Origin: Echinarachnius parma | Lineage: Eukaryota > Echinodermata > Echinoidea > Clypeasteroida > Echinarachniidae | Assembly: GCA_037951105.1 (NCBI GenBank) | Contig: JBAMJV010003125.1 | Coordinates: 1-64,000 of the forward strand | DNA length: 64,000 nucleotides | Reading direction: 5' to 3' | Shown: piece by piece, positions 1-10,549 of the stretch | How positions within the stretch are numbered: position 1 is the stretch's first letter | Layout of the letters: every line of letters begins with the position of its first letter | Made by a program: the position numbers and the translations under genes | The notes under the pieces: model-generated | Database searches by the model: none | Told to the model about the DNA's origin: nothing | The model's input: the letters and a program-made list of their open reading frames with translations, nothing else

Positions 1-1662
1 CTGAGCTAGCTGAGAGTGACACATTTTATAATCGGTTTCCTAAATCATAAATGATACCACGTTCATATTGCTTTTATTTATCGGTATCAATCCAACGAAA
101 GTGCCAATAAAGTTTGCCTCTTAAAGTGAACAAGATGAAAATGACTGTTGCCTGCGTACAGTACAATGCCTTTTGAGTACATGGTAAAAACAGGTAATAA
201 TGGTATGTATGTTAATTCAGTGCTCGAAATTAACTCTTTTTTTTGGTGGCCCGGTCGGGCCAGTAAAATTAGTATTTTTACAAATTTGGTGGCCCGAAAC
301 CAAAATCTACTGGCCCGAAAAAATAAGGAAAAACAAAAGTAAAATGAATACAATAACCATATTGATAGTTTCAGGGTACTAGGCAATACTTGTTTCATTC
401 CCATTTGTTTCATTGTAAGATTAATTGAATAAACATGAATTAGGATGAATGTGTGTGTGTCATGTTTTTATATTCATTGTCTTCATCAAAAAATCACAGC
501 GATTGAATACACACGAGTGACAATTACACTTCCACTTTGGAATGCTTAGTACCACACATACACTCATCGCCATTCACTTACGTGTTCGAACGTGCTGTTG
601 ACATGCACCACATCTTACACAAAATCATGCTACTTCAGTAAGCAGCATCATCACCATTATCGATCACAATCAGACGCTAATATATTTGTTTTATGCATTA
701 ACTCACCATTTCACTCCAGATGGAACTTTCAAAATGAAAATTCTTGTCCAAAATGTGTAAATTTACCTCATTTAGCGTTAACGTCGACGTGAATACCCGT
801 TTCTAGCATGCTGACTGTGTTGTAATGGCGACTCGGTTTTTTCTGGTTCGTGTCCGAGTGCGCTCGCTACGCTGCAATTAGTACATGCGACACAATGCAT
901 TGCATAGCGATGTTTAGTTACGTGACGCTGCTACTGTGCACTCTCTTCGAGTGTCGACCATTCGAGATCGGATGTTGATCTTCCATCAAGACGTTGACTA
1001 TTAACGCCGTAATTATGTGAACCAATGTCATCACGCTCTGCTACCAACATACATTCATGTGACTAAATGATTACGCCTTGTAAAAGACTAGTTGAACGAA
1101 CTTTCATGTTTACATGTTTACATGGTTATGCCATAGCCAGCCATAGCTGGCGCGTGTACAGTCGGCCTTTTCCTGCCAATTCCCGAAGGAAGACGGACGC
1201 ACCAAAATTTTGCCGCTGAAAATGCAGATTTGGTGAGCATAGCAGAACGTATTTTGATTAAAATTTGTATAATAAAAAATGATCAAATGTTGCACTATGC
1301 AACTATATATAGCTGGAGCGCAAAAGAAGTGAGAAAGAGAAGGTATGTGAGAGAGAAAAATCGGAAAGGTAGCTTCGACCACGATAAGCACTAGTGTAAG
1401 GTAAATGGTTACTGTATGTATATACAGAACCATCTTACAGTGTAGATGTGCTTAGTACCACTGGCACTGGTCTAGCATTCATTAACATATATAGTCATTT
1501 TCTCACGTAAAAAATTAGTGGTTAGTACAAAAGTTTGCACATTTATTGGGTAGTTGTACATTGAGTAGTAATATATCAATATTCATGAGCAGCATATATG
1601 AATATTTATGATGCTCATTAGATATGCAAAATACGCAAATTACTAATAACGATTTTTAATAT
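1..1662. other. Gene-free stretch, mostly unassigned
   Basis: I see no gene here. It holds a GGCCC-type repeat at 225-320, a short GT-rich run near 450, and otherwise AT-rich unique-looking sequence with scattered stops in all frames. Confidence 0.5.
225..320. repeat. GGCCC-word repeat fragment
   Basis: The words GGTGGCCCGGTCGGGCCAGT, GGTGGCCCGAAAC and CTGGCCCGAAAA occur within 90 bp. The same words recur at 2585, 13028, 29315, 31055, 31885 and 35785. Confidence 0.6.
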
Positions 1663-1778
1663 GAAATTTTTGTAGTGCTGTAACTGACCTTGATGATCGG
1701 ATCGTTTGATCGGATCGGCAAAATTTTATCGATCTTCGAAATCGGATCGATGATCGGGATCGGATGATCGGCTATAAA

Positions 1779-1809
<31 letters not shown>

Positions 1810-2205
1810 TCGTTTTTTTTTTCTTTGGAAAATGATTTCCAAAAAACACAATTTGGGAATATAAATGAATACCAAAGCAACATATATCCATATTAATAAG
1901 CCCAAGGTAATCTTGTACGGGTATGCTTTCATTTCAAACTGATTACCTCTTCTTTTACAAAATTACTCACGCCGATTTTGAGCTTAGTCCCATGTGATTA
2001 ATTTGGCGTAACCTTTCAGAAACACATGGGACTAAGCTCAAAATCGGCGCGAATAATTTTGTAAAAGGAGAGGTAATCAGTTTTAAATGAAAGCATACCC
2101 ATACAAGATTACCTTGGGCTTATTAATATGGATATATGTTGCTTTGGTATTCATTTATATTCCCAAAATATGTTTTTTGGGATCATTTTCCAAAGAAAAA
2201 AAAAC

Positions 2206-2244
<39 letters not shown>

Positions 2245-2362
2245 CGATCCGATCTTCCGATTTTTTCTGCATGATCGGAAATCGGCAAAAACGGTCCGAT
2301 CATGTATGATCGGATCGTGATCGGCATGCCGATCCGATGATCGGTTACAGCACTAAATTTTT
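1663..2362. mobile_element. Fold-back element with arms of about 335 bp
   Basis: Arms 1663-1996 and 2023-2362 are inverted copies of each other with a 26-bp centre. The shared parts include CACATGGGACTAAGCTC at the centre, CCAAGGTAATCTTGTA in mid-arm, an A/T homopolymer, and GATCGGATCG words at the outer ends. The arms differ by small indels and homopolymer length. It has no coding capacity and is a MITE or fold-back transposon. Transcribed, it would form a long hairpin. Confidence 0.85.
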
Positions 2363-2551
2363 GTTTACAACAACTGGTTAGAAAATGAGTATGGCTGCTC
2401 AAGAATGTTTGAATATTCATTAGCAGCAGTATTACTTTTTAACTAACCAATATTTTGTATGTGAGAAAAGGGTATAACTTGCTGAATGCTACATTTAAAA
2501 GCAAGCTCTTGTCATGCCATAGACATGACTAAACATGACTACTGGGTATCT

Positions 2552-2584
<33 letters not shown>

Positions 2585-2589
<5 letters not shown>

Positions 2590-2690
2590 CGGTCGGGCCA
2601 CCAAATATTTTTTTACTGGCCCAGCGGCAATTTTTAGTGGCCCCGGGCCATCGGGCCTATGCTAATTTCGAGGGTTGGTTAATTGTAATA
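2585..2690. repeat. GGCCC-word repeat fragment after a poly-A run
   Basis: A run of about 30 A ends at 2584, followed by GGCCCGGTCGGGCCACCAAA and CTGGCCCAGCGGC. This is the same family as 225-320. Confidence 0.6.
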
Positions 2691-3720
2691 TCTGGTTATG
2701 TAATTTGATTGAGCTCATCGCATCGCCATCGGCATCGGGAGAATTTCATTCGCTCGGAAGCCTCGGCCAGAACTTCAGAAGTGGGAAAAACAGTCAGGAA
2801 CTATTGTGTAATCACTGACTCAATGAGCCAGTTGGACTCTCATTATTTGTAATCAGTGCCGTGCGTAAGCACAGCGCTGTAAGTGTAACGATACGTCGCT
2901 CAAAATCTTTCCGTGGATTTGCAACGAGGTGAAAAACCCTCTTTAAATTCCCCATTTTAATTTTTTAAAAATATTTTAATACACTTAAAAGTCTAAACAT
3001 TAGGCATGTGAAATATAATTTGCTAAAAAGAAGGATAACTTCAAACTGATGATTTTTTACGGTAGTCCGTGCAATCTCCAGCCATATTCCATTTGATCGC
3101 TGCAATGATGACCCCGGAAGCTAATCGGCGATTATCGCATGCATGCCGGGCCGGGAAGGTCACTCAATTCCGCGCGTAAGTGGTCGGTCGACTATGTACA
3201 ATACATAGCCAGTGACTGTACTCACTGTACAGAACGCGCGCACATCGAGGCTCGTACGCCAGAGCTTGACCTGCCACCTCGTCGCGCACGCATGCGCACT
3301 GTGGACAAATTTTAGATACCGTCTTCATCACTACCATAATCTTGGCATATTTTGGGAAATTGTGAGCATCAATAAAGCGAATGGAGCCTCGGTCATTTCA
3401 CCATTTGGAACATTGAAGCCCATGCATTTCATATTTCGTAAGCACAGTATGAACCCAGATATATATTAATTGTAAGTATAAAAAATTAAGTTTTTAATAG
3501 TGTGTTTACCGTTATCCTCACGGTATACACACTGTAGTATGCCAGGCGCCCTGGTTAGGTTAGACTCTCATATGAACACACGCAATTGTGATAACGATCT
3601 TGACAAGTTTGACAGCATTCGCCACACTTTTCTCGGCTCTTTTCTCCAGAACACAATGTTTCGGCACTAACGGCTATGCAGTCATACCCCTTTTTTTGTT
3701 CTTATTTGCATCACCTATGG
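2691..3720. other. Gene-free stretch, unassigned
   Basis: The stretch is CpG-containing and unique-looking. I found no splice-linked coding similarity, RNA gene or clear repeat border. Confidence 0.4.
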
Positions 3721-4143
3721 CTTTGGATGCGTCGCAGCGTCAGGTTCGCGGTCGTTAAAAGTAGCAGTAGCGGGACTTCACGAGCAGCTATGCCGCTAGC
3801 TGACAGAGACTTGCGAGTGGAGAGAGTTAAACTTAAGTTAGAGAGAGTACCTTACTCCTGCGGTGCAAGCGCGCAGTACGGGTTACGTCCAGATGTATGG
3901 TGGCTCTAAAACTGAAACGTAATCGATCAGGTGGGTGGCTGTATGTTTTTTGTTTGTTTCAGATTTAACGCCACCATACATCCACTCGAGCTACGGATGT
4001 AACCAGTACGGCGCGCGCACGCACCACAGGAGTACGGTACTCCCTCCACTCGCAAGTCACCGATAGCTGGCAGCATAGCTGCTCTTGAAGTCCCGCTAAC
4101 TTTGATAAACGTCCGCGAAGCCGGCGCCGCGACGTATCCAAAA
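3721..4143. mobile_element. Fold-back MITE
   Basis: Left arm 3721-3907 (GGATGCGTCGCAGCG through ATGTATGGTGGC) matches the reverse complement of 3971-4143 (GCCACCATACATCC through CGCGACGTATCC). The spacer is about 60 bp. The arms are diverged. It has no coding capacity. Confidence 0.75.
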
Positions 4144-5027
4144 CCATCAAATTTTTAAGTAGTAAAAAATAGCTTAAATTTTGACCAAATATTAGACCAC
4201 ATGAGCGTATACACCGATCTCCAACCACCTCTCGATGTGGTCCTTCAGATCATGGAGATACAATGTAGGTTGCATCCGCATGTGTAGAGCGTGCGCTTTC
4301 TTGATGCACTCATGCACAAACAACACATTGCGATGCAAAACAAGTTCATCTCAAGTTTTAATTTCTATTTTTATTGAAAGTCAAGTGTTTATTATTCTAA
4401 GTTTTGAAAAGCATTGTGTCTTCTTGCCTAATAGATCATTTCCTCATCAAAACTAAAGTATCCTTTTCCAGCTTCATTTCCGTTTAGAATGCGCGCGCGA
4501 GCGCGAAACATAAATTCATTGTTTACATTAGGACGCCCCACAGAAAGTCGTACTCAAAACATACCTTGGGTAGGTTGGTGTAAACGGACCAAAACCTATC
4601 TGGGGCTGCCCCAAGATAGGTTTTGAATTACATGTACATTGTACATGTAGGTGTAACAGTCTAGGGTATAATTTGAGACAGACTGTGGGTCGGCTCTTTG
4701 GAAACCTCGGGGAATCTCGGGGTGCCCAAGATTGGTTATTTTGGTGTAATAGGGGCCATAGTGTCAAACGGATAAAAAGAAAGATTCTCGCAACTCTTTA
4801 TGCAACCACCTTCAGGCAAGCAAAGTACATGTATGTACAATTCACTCATGTTGTTGTTGTTATAGTTTGTTGTGATAAAAACAACATCAACATTCACTCA
4901 GTCAAACCTGTGTACATTTATATAGTGAGCACCTACAGTATAGGAACGAGAAAAAGTGCCTTACAAGTGTATACAGGTATCTTTATAGATACAGTAATTA
5001 GGTTACCGTTACAAAATTAATATTTTT
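4144..5027. other. Gene-free stretch with a short perfect hairpin
   Basis: The stretch is unassigned apart from a hairpin at 4591-4625 (AAAACCTATCTGGGGC paired with GCCCCAAGATAGGTTTT). No gene is seen. Confidence 0.4.
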
Positions 5028-5360
5028 TATTTCGGGGGCTCCTTTTCGGGGGCTCCTTTTCGGGGGCTACTTTTCCAACTTTCGGGGGCTACTTTTATCA
5101 TCTCGGGGCTACAAATTTCCGGGCTCTTTTTCGAATTTCAGGGGCTACTATTAAGCTCTAATGCTGTAAGTGATCATCTTATAAGCATTTGATCACGATC
5201 CAAACAGAAAATCCCCCCCAAAAAATCCCCAAAATCCCCCCCCCCCCCCCCAAAAACAATTTTTTTTTTTTTTTTTTTTTTTCGGGGCTACTTTTTTTTT
5301 CTTTTTTCGGGGCTACTTTTTTTTTTTGCGGGGGCTCTTTTGGCCATTTCGGAGGCAAAA
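5028..5360. repeat. GGGGCT-word repeat
   Basis: The word CGGGGGCTACTTTT and close variants recur about ten times, with poly-C and poly-T runs (5228-5282). Relatives lie at 25165-25445, 32315-32480 and 42840-43070, the last in the same strand sense, and they share words such as GCTCTAATGCTGTAAGTGAT and GATCGGATCG. It is a non-coding dispersed repeat. Confidence 0.7.
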
Positions 5361-5588
5361 TTCGCCCGCTGCTCCCGTGTATTTGTTTTGCTGTTACATC
5401 TGCAGGGAACCACTTTTGTTGTTTAAGGTAGGTATAAGACATGTGGGTTATATAAAGTTGCTCAGTTAACTCATTGAAAAAATAAAAAAATACCCCGAAG
5501 TTAGTCTTTTACTACATGTGTAGCTCCAATTATAATCACAATAATGTTATGAGAACTATTATAAATTGGAACTGAATTGTACTCACCT

Positions 5589-6954
5589 TAAACCCCTTCT
5601 TAATTGGGAAAAATAAACCTCACCTCGATGTTACCCGAGCGACTTGTGGATGAGAAACAGTAGAGGGTCAGGTCGTAAAACACGCGGCGAGCCTTCGGAC
5701 CCATTCTTAATCTAGCATCCCCAAAATCCCCACTCGGCTAGGTTACCATAACAACCGCACGCGAACAGCTGGGGCGACACGAAGAATCGGCGCGCGCTGA
5801 GTTTTTTGTTCACGGCCATGACGTCTTCCACCCGGGTAACGTTCCGCACGCGTCTTAATAGACGGTTTATCAGGATGTCGTCACCCTGACCCGACTAGGG
5901 TGAATCTCACCCCGATGTCGTCCGGATGTCGTCCTGATGTTATCCCGATTGGAGCTTCTTAATAGAAACGGTGTAGGATCTCATCCAGACAACATCAGGA
6001 CGTCACCGCGACTATTTTTATGCCTCCGCCAACGAAGTGGCCGGAGGCATTATGTTTTCGGGTTGTCCGTCCGTCCGTCCGTCTGTCCGTCCCGTTTTCG
6101 TTCTCGCGATATCTCAAGAACCAGTTGACAGATCAATTTCAAACTTGGTATGAGTGTATATATTGGGGTGACAATGATCTGATTAGATTTTAGGGGTCAT
6201 GAGGTCAAAGGTCAAGGTCACAGGACTCAATATATATGCAAAAATGCCTCGTTCTCACGATATCTCAAGAACTGGTTGACGGATCAAATTCAAACTTGGT
6301 ATTAGTGTAGATATTGGGGTGGCAATGATCTGATTAGATTTTGGGGTTCATGAGGTCAAAGGTCAAGGTCACAGGACCTAATGTATGTGCAAAAATGCCT
6401 CGTTCTTGCGATATCTCAAGAACCGGTTGATGGATCAATTTCAAACTTGGTATGTGTGTACATATCGGGGTGCCACTGATCTGATTAGATTTGGGGGTCA
6501 TGAGGTCAAAGGTCAAGGTCACAAGACTCAATATTTATGTGAAAATGGCTTGTAATGGCTAAATTTCAAGAACTGAATGTCAGATTTCAATCAAACTCGG
6601 TACCTGAATGTATCATAAAGAGTCAACGTAGCCAGAAAATGTTGGGGTCATGAGGTTGAGGTCAAGGTCACGGGACTCATTATACATGCAAAAAAGCTTG
6701 TAATGCCAAAATCTCAAGAACTAAATGTCAGATTTCAATCAAACTTGGTACCTGAATGTTGTTTAAGGAGCCATCAAAGATTGGGGTCATATGGTCAAGG
6801 TCACAGGGCTCAAAATATCTGAAAAATATTTTAAAAAATTAAATCAGTGCATGTTAATTTGGGCTTGATATTGAAATCGCGTGATAGCGGAGGCATAATT
6901 TTCGATTGCGCGCAATCGAAGATCCATCTAGTTTTTGATTAAGAAGGGGTTTTA
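5589..6954. mobile_element. MITE with AAACCCC ends, split by a Helitron-like insertion
   Basis: The left end AAACCCCTTCTTAATTGGG pairs with the right end GATTAAGAAGGGGTTTT. A second copy at 37076-37518 is uninterrupted. Both share CCCGAGCGACTTGTGG/CCCGAGCGACATGTGG, AACAGCTGGGGCGACACG and CATGACGTC words. The copy here is cut at 6018 by the repeat ending at 6932. Confidence 0.8.
6019..6932 (+). mobile_element. Helitron-like non-autonomous element with internal minisatellite
   Basis: It begins near TATGCCTCCGCC, holds a TCCG microsatellite at 6067-6089, then about five units of 110-145 bp with ATATCTCAAGAACYGGTTGA and AGGTCAAGGTCACAGGACT. It ends with the palindrome CGATTGCGCGCAATCG, a short spacer and CTAGT. 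Comparison with the empty copy at 37076 places the insertion between T and T. A 3' hairpin plus CTAGT, no target duplication and a T-T site are typical of Helitrons or Helentrons. Confidence 0.65.
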
Positions 6955-7094
6955 GTTTACCACCCCCTCTCTCAATGAAATTACTTTTTGAGTAATTCAT
7001 ATTTTCCTTCATGATCCTGCTCATCCTGCAAATTAAATTCATGCATACATGTACATGTACATGGATGTATGTAGCAGTGTTGGGTCCAAGACCA

Positions 7095-7372
7095 GAGGGT
7101 CCGAGATCAAGATCAAGATCAAGATCAGACAGTCTGAGATCAAGATCGAGACCAAGACCCGCAGCTCAAGATCGAGATCAGAACCTCTGAGATCAAGATC
7201 AGAAATGTCCGAGATCAAGAACAAGATCGAGATTACTGATGCCGATCTCGAGACTGGTCTCGAGATCAAGATAGATCAGACAGTCAGAGATCAAGATCGA
7301 GACCAAGACCCGCAGCTCAAGATCGAGATCAGAACCTCTGAGATCAAGATCAGAAATGTCCGAGATCAAGAA
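7095..7372. repeat. GATC-rich tandem array, left part
   Basis: Words such as GAGATCAAGATC, CTCAAGATCGAGATCAGAAC and CTCGAGACTGGTCTCGAGAT repeat with a long period of about 145 bp. The array is interrupted at 7373 by a transposon and resumes at 10121. Long open frames here reflect the stop-free repeat unit. Confidence 0.85.
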
Positions 7373-10120
7373 GGGCAAGTCCAAGGTATTTGTTCCCAAG
7401 GGGGTGAATTTTCATCTTCACCCAATCAAGTGAAACTTGATGTCATTTTAAAGCTGAGATATTGAATTTTGATAATTTGAAAACAAAAATTTTAACGGTG
7501 GCTCCAATAAGTAGTATTAATCAAATATATTTGCATAATATGTTAATCAGCATAACGCGTGGGACATCTGAATTAAAGATAAATTAAATCATATTTCAAA
7601 TGCTTGTAATGATTATTTACTTATTATTGGCTTGACCTGATGTCATTACCATAAGGAAATGGGATTATGACTTTCAGCTTGTTATCTCATTCAATATGCA
7701 AATTAGATGCGTTCCAAAATCAGCATGTCCCACGCGTTACATTTTTACATCTTATTGTTTCGATTACTCGTTAATCGAAAGGTTTAATTTTCTGAAACTC
7801 TACAAAGTTCTAATTTACCTTGGGGGACATCCATAACATAGCAACAAAAGTTAAGGACATTTACCTTATTAGCATAATTCTACAATTAGATTTTGTCACG
7901 CGTGGGACATTTTGTAACGCGTGGGACAATCTGTACAGTAAAGCAATGGGTTTTTAAAAATCTTGTTTTAGCCAATTGGCAAATACACGATAATTTTGCA
8001 ATGCGCAAAGATATTGGCCCGAAACTTTACAATTGTTTTCTTTAAAGTCTTGCGCAACTTTTGAGACCAAATTTATGACGAACAGCTAGACCCTCACAAA
8101 GTCACATGACTTTTTTGAAGTGGAAGTCATTCCAGAAATTGCATGATTTTGTGATTTATGTACAAATCCTATGGAAAATAGTGTTTCTATTATATTAATA
8201 CGGTAAGCTTCAACCCCCCAAAATGGTTCCCACTCGAGATATCCTCACCCCGAGGATTCGGCGACTTCTCGACCGTCGCGATCGAAGGATATACGTTTTG
8301 CGGAGGACAATAAGGCATTCCCGAGTCGCTCCCGCCCCGTGGTCGTCGTCCAGATCGAAGAAAAGGGAAAGTCAGCAATGTCAATTGCCTGTTTAAGACG
8401 CCGAGCATTGACTAACGATTTATCGCCGTAAAAGTATTTGTAAGAATATAAATTGGAGTAGATAAAACAAATAATATATCGAGAAACTATTTTTAGATAT
8501 AACACGCTGCGAAACTACCCAGGTTTTGATAAATATCAATATTTATATTACGCGGATAGTATGGTAATGTTTGTAAGTGCATAGACTGACAAAATGCGAC
8601 AACTTCAATTTAGCTGCGGTTATACAACGCGCGATGGCGTGTACAGCCGTGTATGCACGTCGCGCAGTCATCTAATTACCCCACCGAACCGTAGTTTATT
8701 TGCATAGCTCACTGACCTGCTGACCATCGTCTCTGGTCACTATCTCATTCGCCCTACCGTACACGATACTATAATTGCGCCAGCTTGTGGTAAGATGTAT
8801 TAACTCAGCCACGAATCTACCATGCAGTACCAGAAGAGACGCCTAGGGGGTGGGGGGGGGGGGGGGGGGGTAGGGGGTAGAATGAGACGGGGGAGGTAAT
8901 ATCTTCAAGAATATGAACAAAGGTATAGGCGGGAGAACTTAGTTTATGATATTAACGTGTAGGGGACACGACGGGTTATTTGTCATACAGGCAATTGGGG
9001 CCGCGGGGGGCGGGGGGGGGGGGGAGCGGCGAAGCTACTTTATTAGCAAAGAACACGAACATATATTATTGTATCTATTTTAATACAAGCGGAACATTAT
9101 GGATCATAATGAAATATGGGGGGATAACTGAATAACTTTGCGTGGATACTAAACCATCATGATTTTGTTATACATAGGTCGGATGTATCGTTGGACGGGG
9201 CCCCCGACGGGTTTGTGGGGTGGGATTGAATCGCCAGAGTCTATTTTGTCTTACTATTTAAATGATGACTGTGGGATATTTAGTAAAGTTTTCAAGTGTT
9301 GTTATGTCATCATCATCTTTCTCTTTCAAAAACCCGCGGATTTCCGCGGGTACAGCTAGTTTCATATGATTTATAAAACTCACTTATTTCTTATTTTAAT
9401 CACTGCAAATAAATACTTTTAAGAACAATAACTGTTTGACAATGGCGAATAATTGATTTTCATCAAAAAAAAGATGTAAAAATGGAAGTGAAAAACAAAG
9501 AAATACATAAGAATTTCCCAAAACAAAGAAATACATAAGGACAAATTTTGCTTTTGCAACTTTTGTTTTGATATATTGTTAAGAAATGTCATAAAGAACA
9601 TTTATGCAAAAATTGAGCATTTTCCAAGCTCAAATTCTTGAAATATCTATAATAAGGGCATATTGGGTGGCGGGCCTATGTAAAATGCATGGCAGAAAAA
9701 TGTCCCACGCGTTGCATGTCCCACGCGTGACAATGCAATTTTTTTTCAAACTGACCCTGTGTGAAACTCTTAAGTTTTGAGATGATGAAATTTCATATTC
9801 TAGTAGAGCACAAGATGCACTTTAAGAACATACCAATCATGTTTTGATATTGTTTATAAATTCAGAGGAATTCACATTCAAGAGTCAACATTAAAAATAC
9901 CAACTTTCTCTGGTCCCACGCGTGATGCTAGCAAAAAGTCGCATAAATCATTAATGCATGGAGAATTTCAATTTTTTTTTTTGGCATTTGATAAAATTTG
10001 CTCCAAAGTATCTAAAATGTAAGAAAAAAATTGGTGTTTCAATATTACTTATAAGAGTAAGATCTCATTTTCGCTCTGATGTCCCACGCGTTATGCCTAC
10101 AAAATAGCTTGGACTTGCCC
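7373..10120. mobile_element. Motif-array element 1 (GTAACGCGTGGGACA), 4-bp target duplication
   Basis: Inverted ends GGGCAAGTCCAAG (7373) and CTTGGACTTGCCC (to 10120) are flanked by AGAA on both sides, and the GATC array is continuous once one AGAA is removed. Inside are eight copies of a word near GTAACGCGTGGGACA: 7553, 7725 (inverted), 7895, 7913, then inverted at 9701, 9716, 9912 and 10080. It has no coding capacity. Without the nested Helitron it is about 1.57 kb. Confidence 0.85.
8186..9360 (+). mobile_element. Non-autonomous Helitron nested in element 1
   Basis: It begins TCTATTATATTAATACGG and ends with the hairpin CCCGCGGATTTCCGCGGG, TACAG and CTAGT at 9360, classic Helitron 3' features. 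The flanks are T and T, with no target duplication. It includes two G tracts (8852-8870, 9012-9024). The minus-strand open frame at 8245-8505 shows no recognisable Rep or helicase part. Confidence 0.75.
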
Positions 10121-10320
10121 AGAACAAGATCGAGATTACTGATGCCGATCTTGAGACTGGTCTCGAGATCAAGATAGATCAGACAGTCAGAGATCAAGAT
10201 CAAGACCAAGATCCGCAGCTCAAGATCGAGATCAGAACCTCTGAGATCAAGATCAGAAATGTCCGCGATCAAGAACAAGATCGAGATTCACTGATGCCGA
10301 TCTCGAGACTGGTCTGTAGA
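10121..10320. repeat. GATC-rich tandem array, right part
   Basis: The sequence resumes the unit broken at 7372, including GATTACTGATGCCGATCTTG and CAGAACCTCTGAGATCAAGA, and ends at GACTGGTCTGTAGACTCC. Confidence 0.85.
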
Positions 10321-10549
10321 CTCCCCAAGTTACAGAACTTCTGCAGTAACTAAAAAATGATACACAATGGAAGAAAACTTTCATGCCCCCAAAAAAGAAA
10401 GAAGTTCACAGAATCTGGGTTTGAACAAATATTGAACACTCAAGTATATTAGAACAAATTTGGTTTAAAAACACGTTACTCACTGTAACTATAATAATAG
10501 CAGGGTAACACTATTTTTACTGCCCCGCGCCTGGCAATTACATGTATAT
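10321..10549. other. Short gap, nothing recognised
   Basis: This AT-rich sequence lies between the GATC array and the next transposon. I see no feature in it. Confidence 0.3.

Noticed and set aside
2553-2584. Poly-A run as the tail of a processed pseudogene
   Set aside because: No coding similarity precedes it; it adjoins a GGCCC-type repeat.
7049-7465. 138-codon open frame rich in IKIKI and RSRSE
   Set aside because: It is the stop-free translation of the GATC-rich tandem array and runs into a transposon end at 7373.
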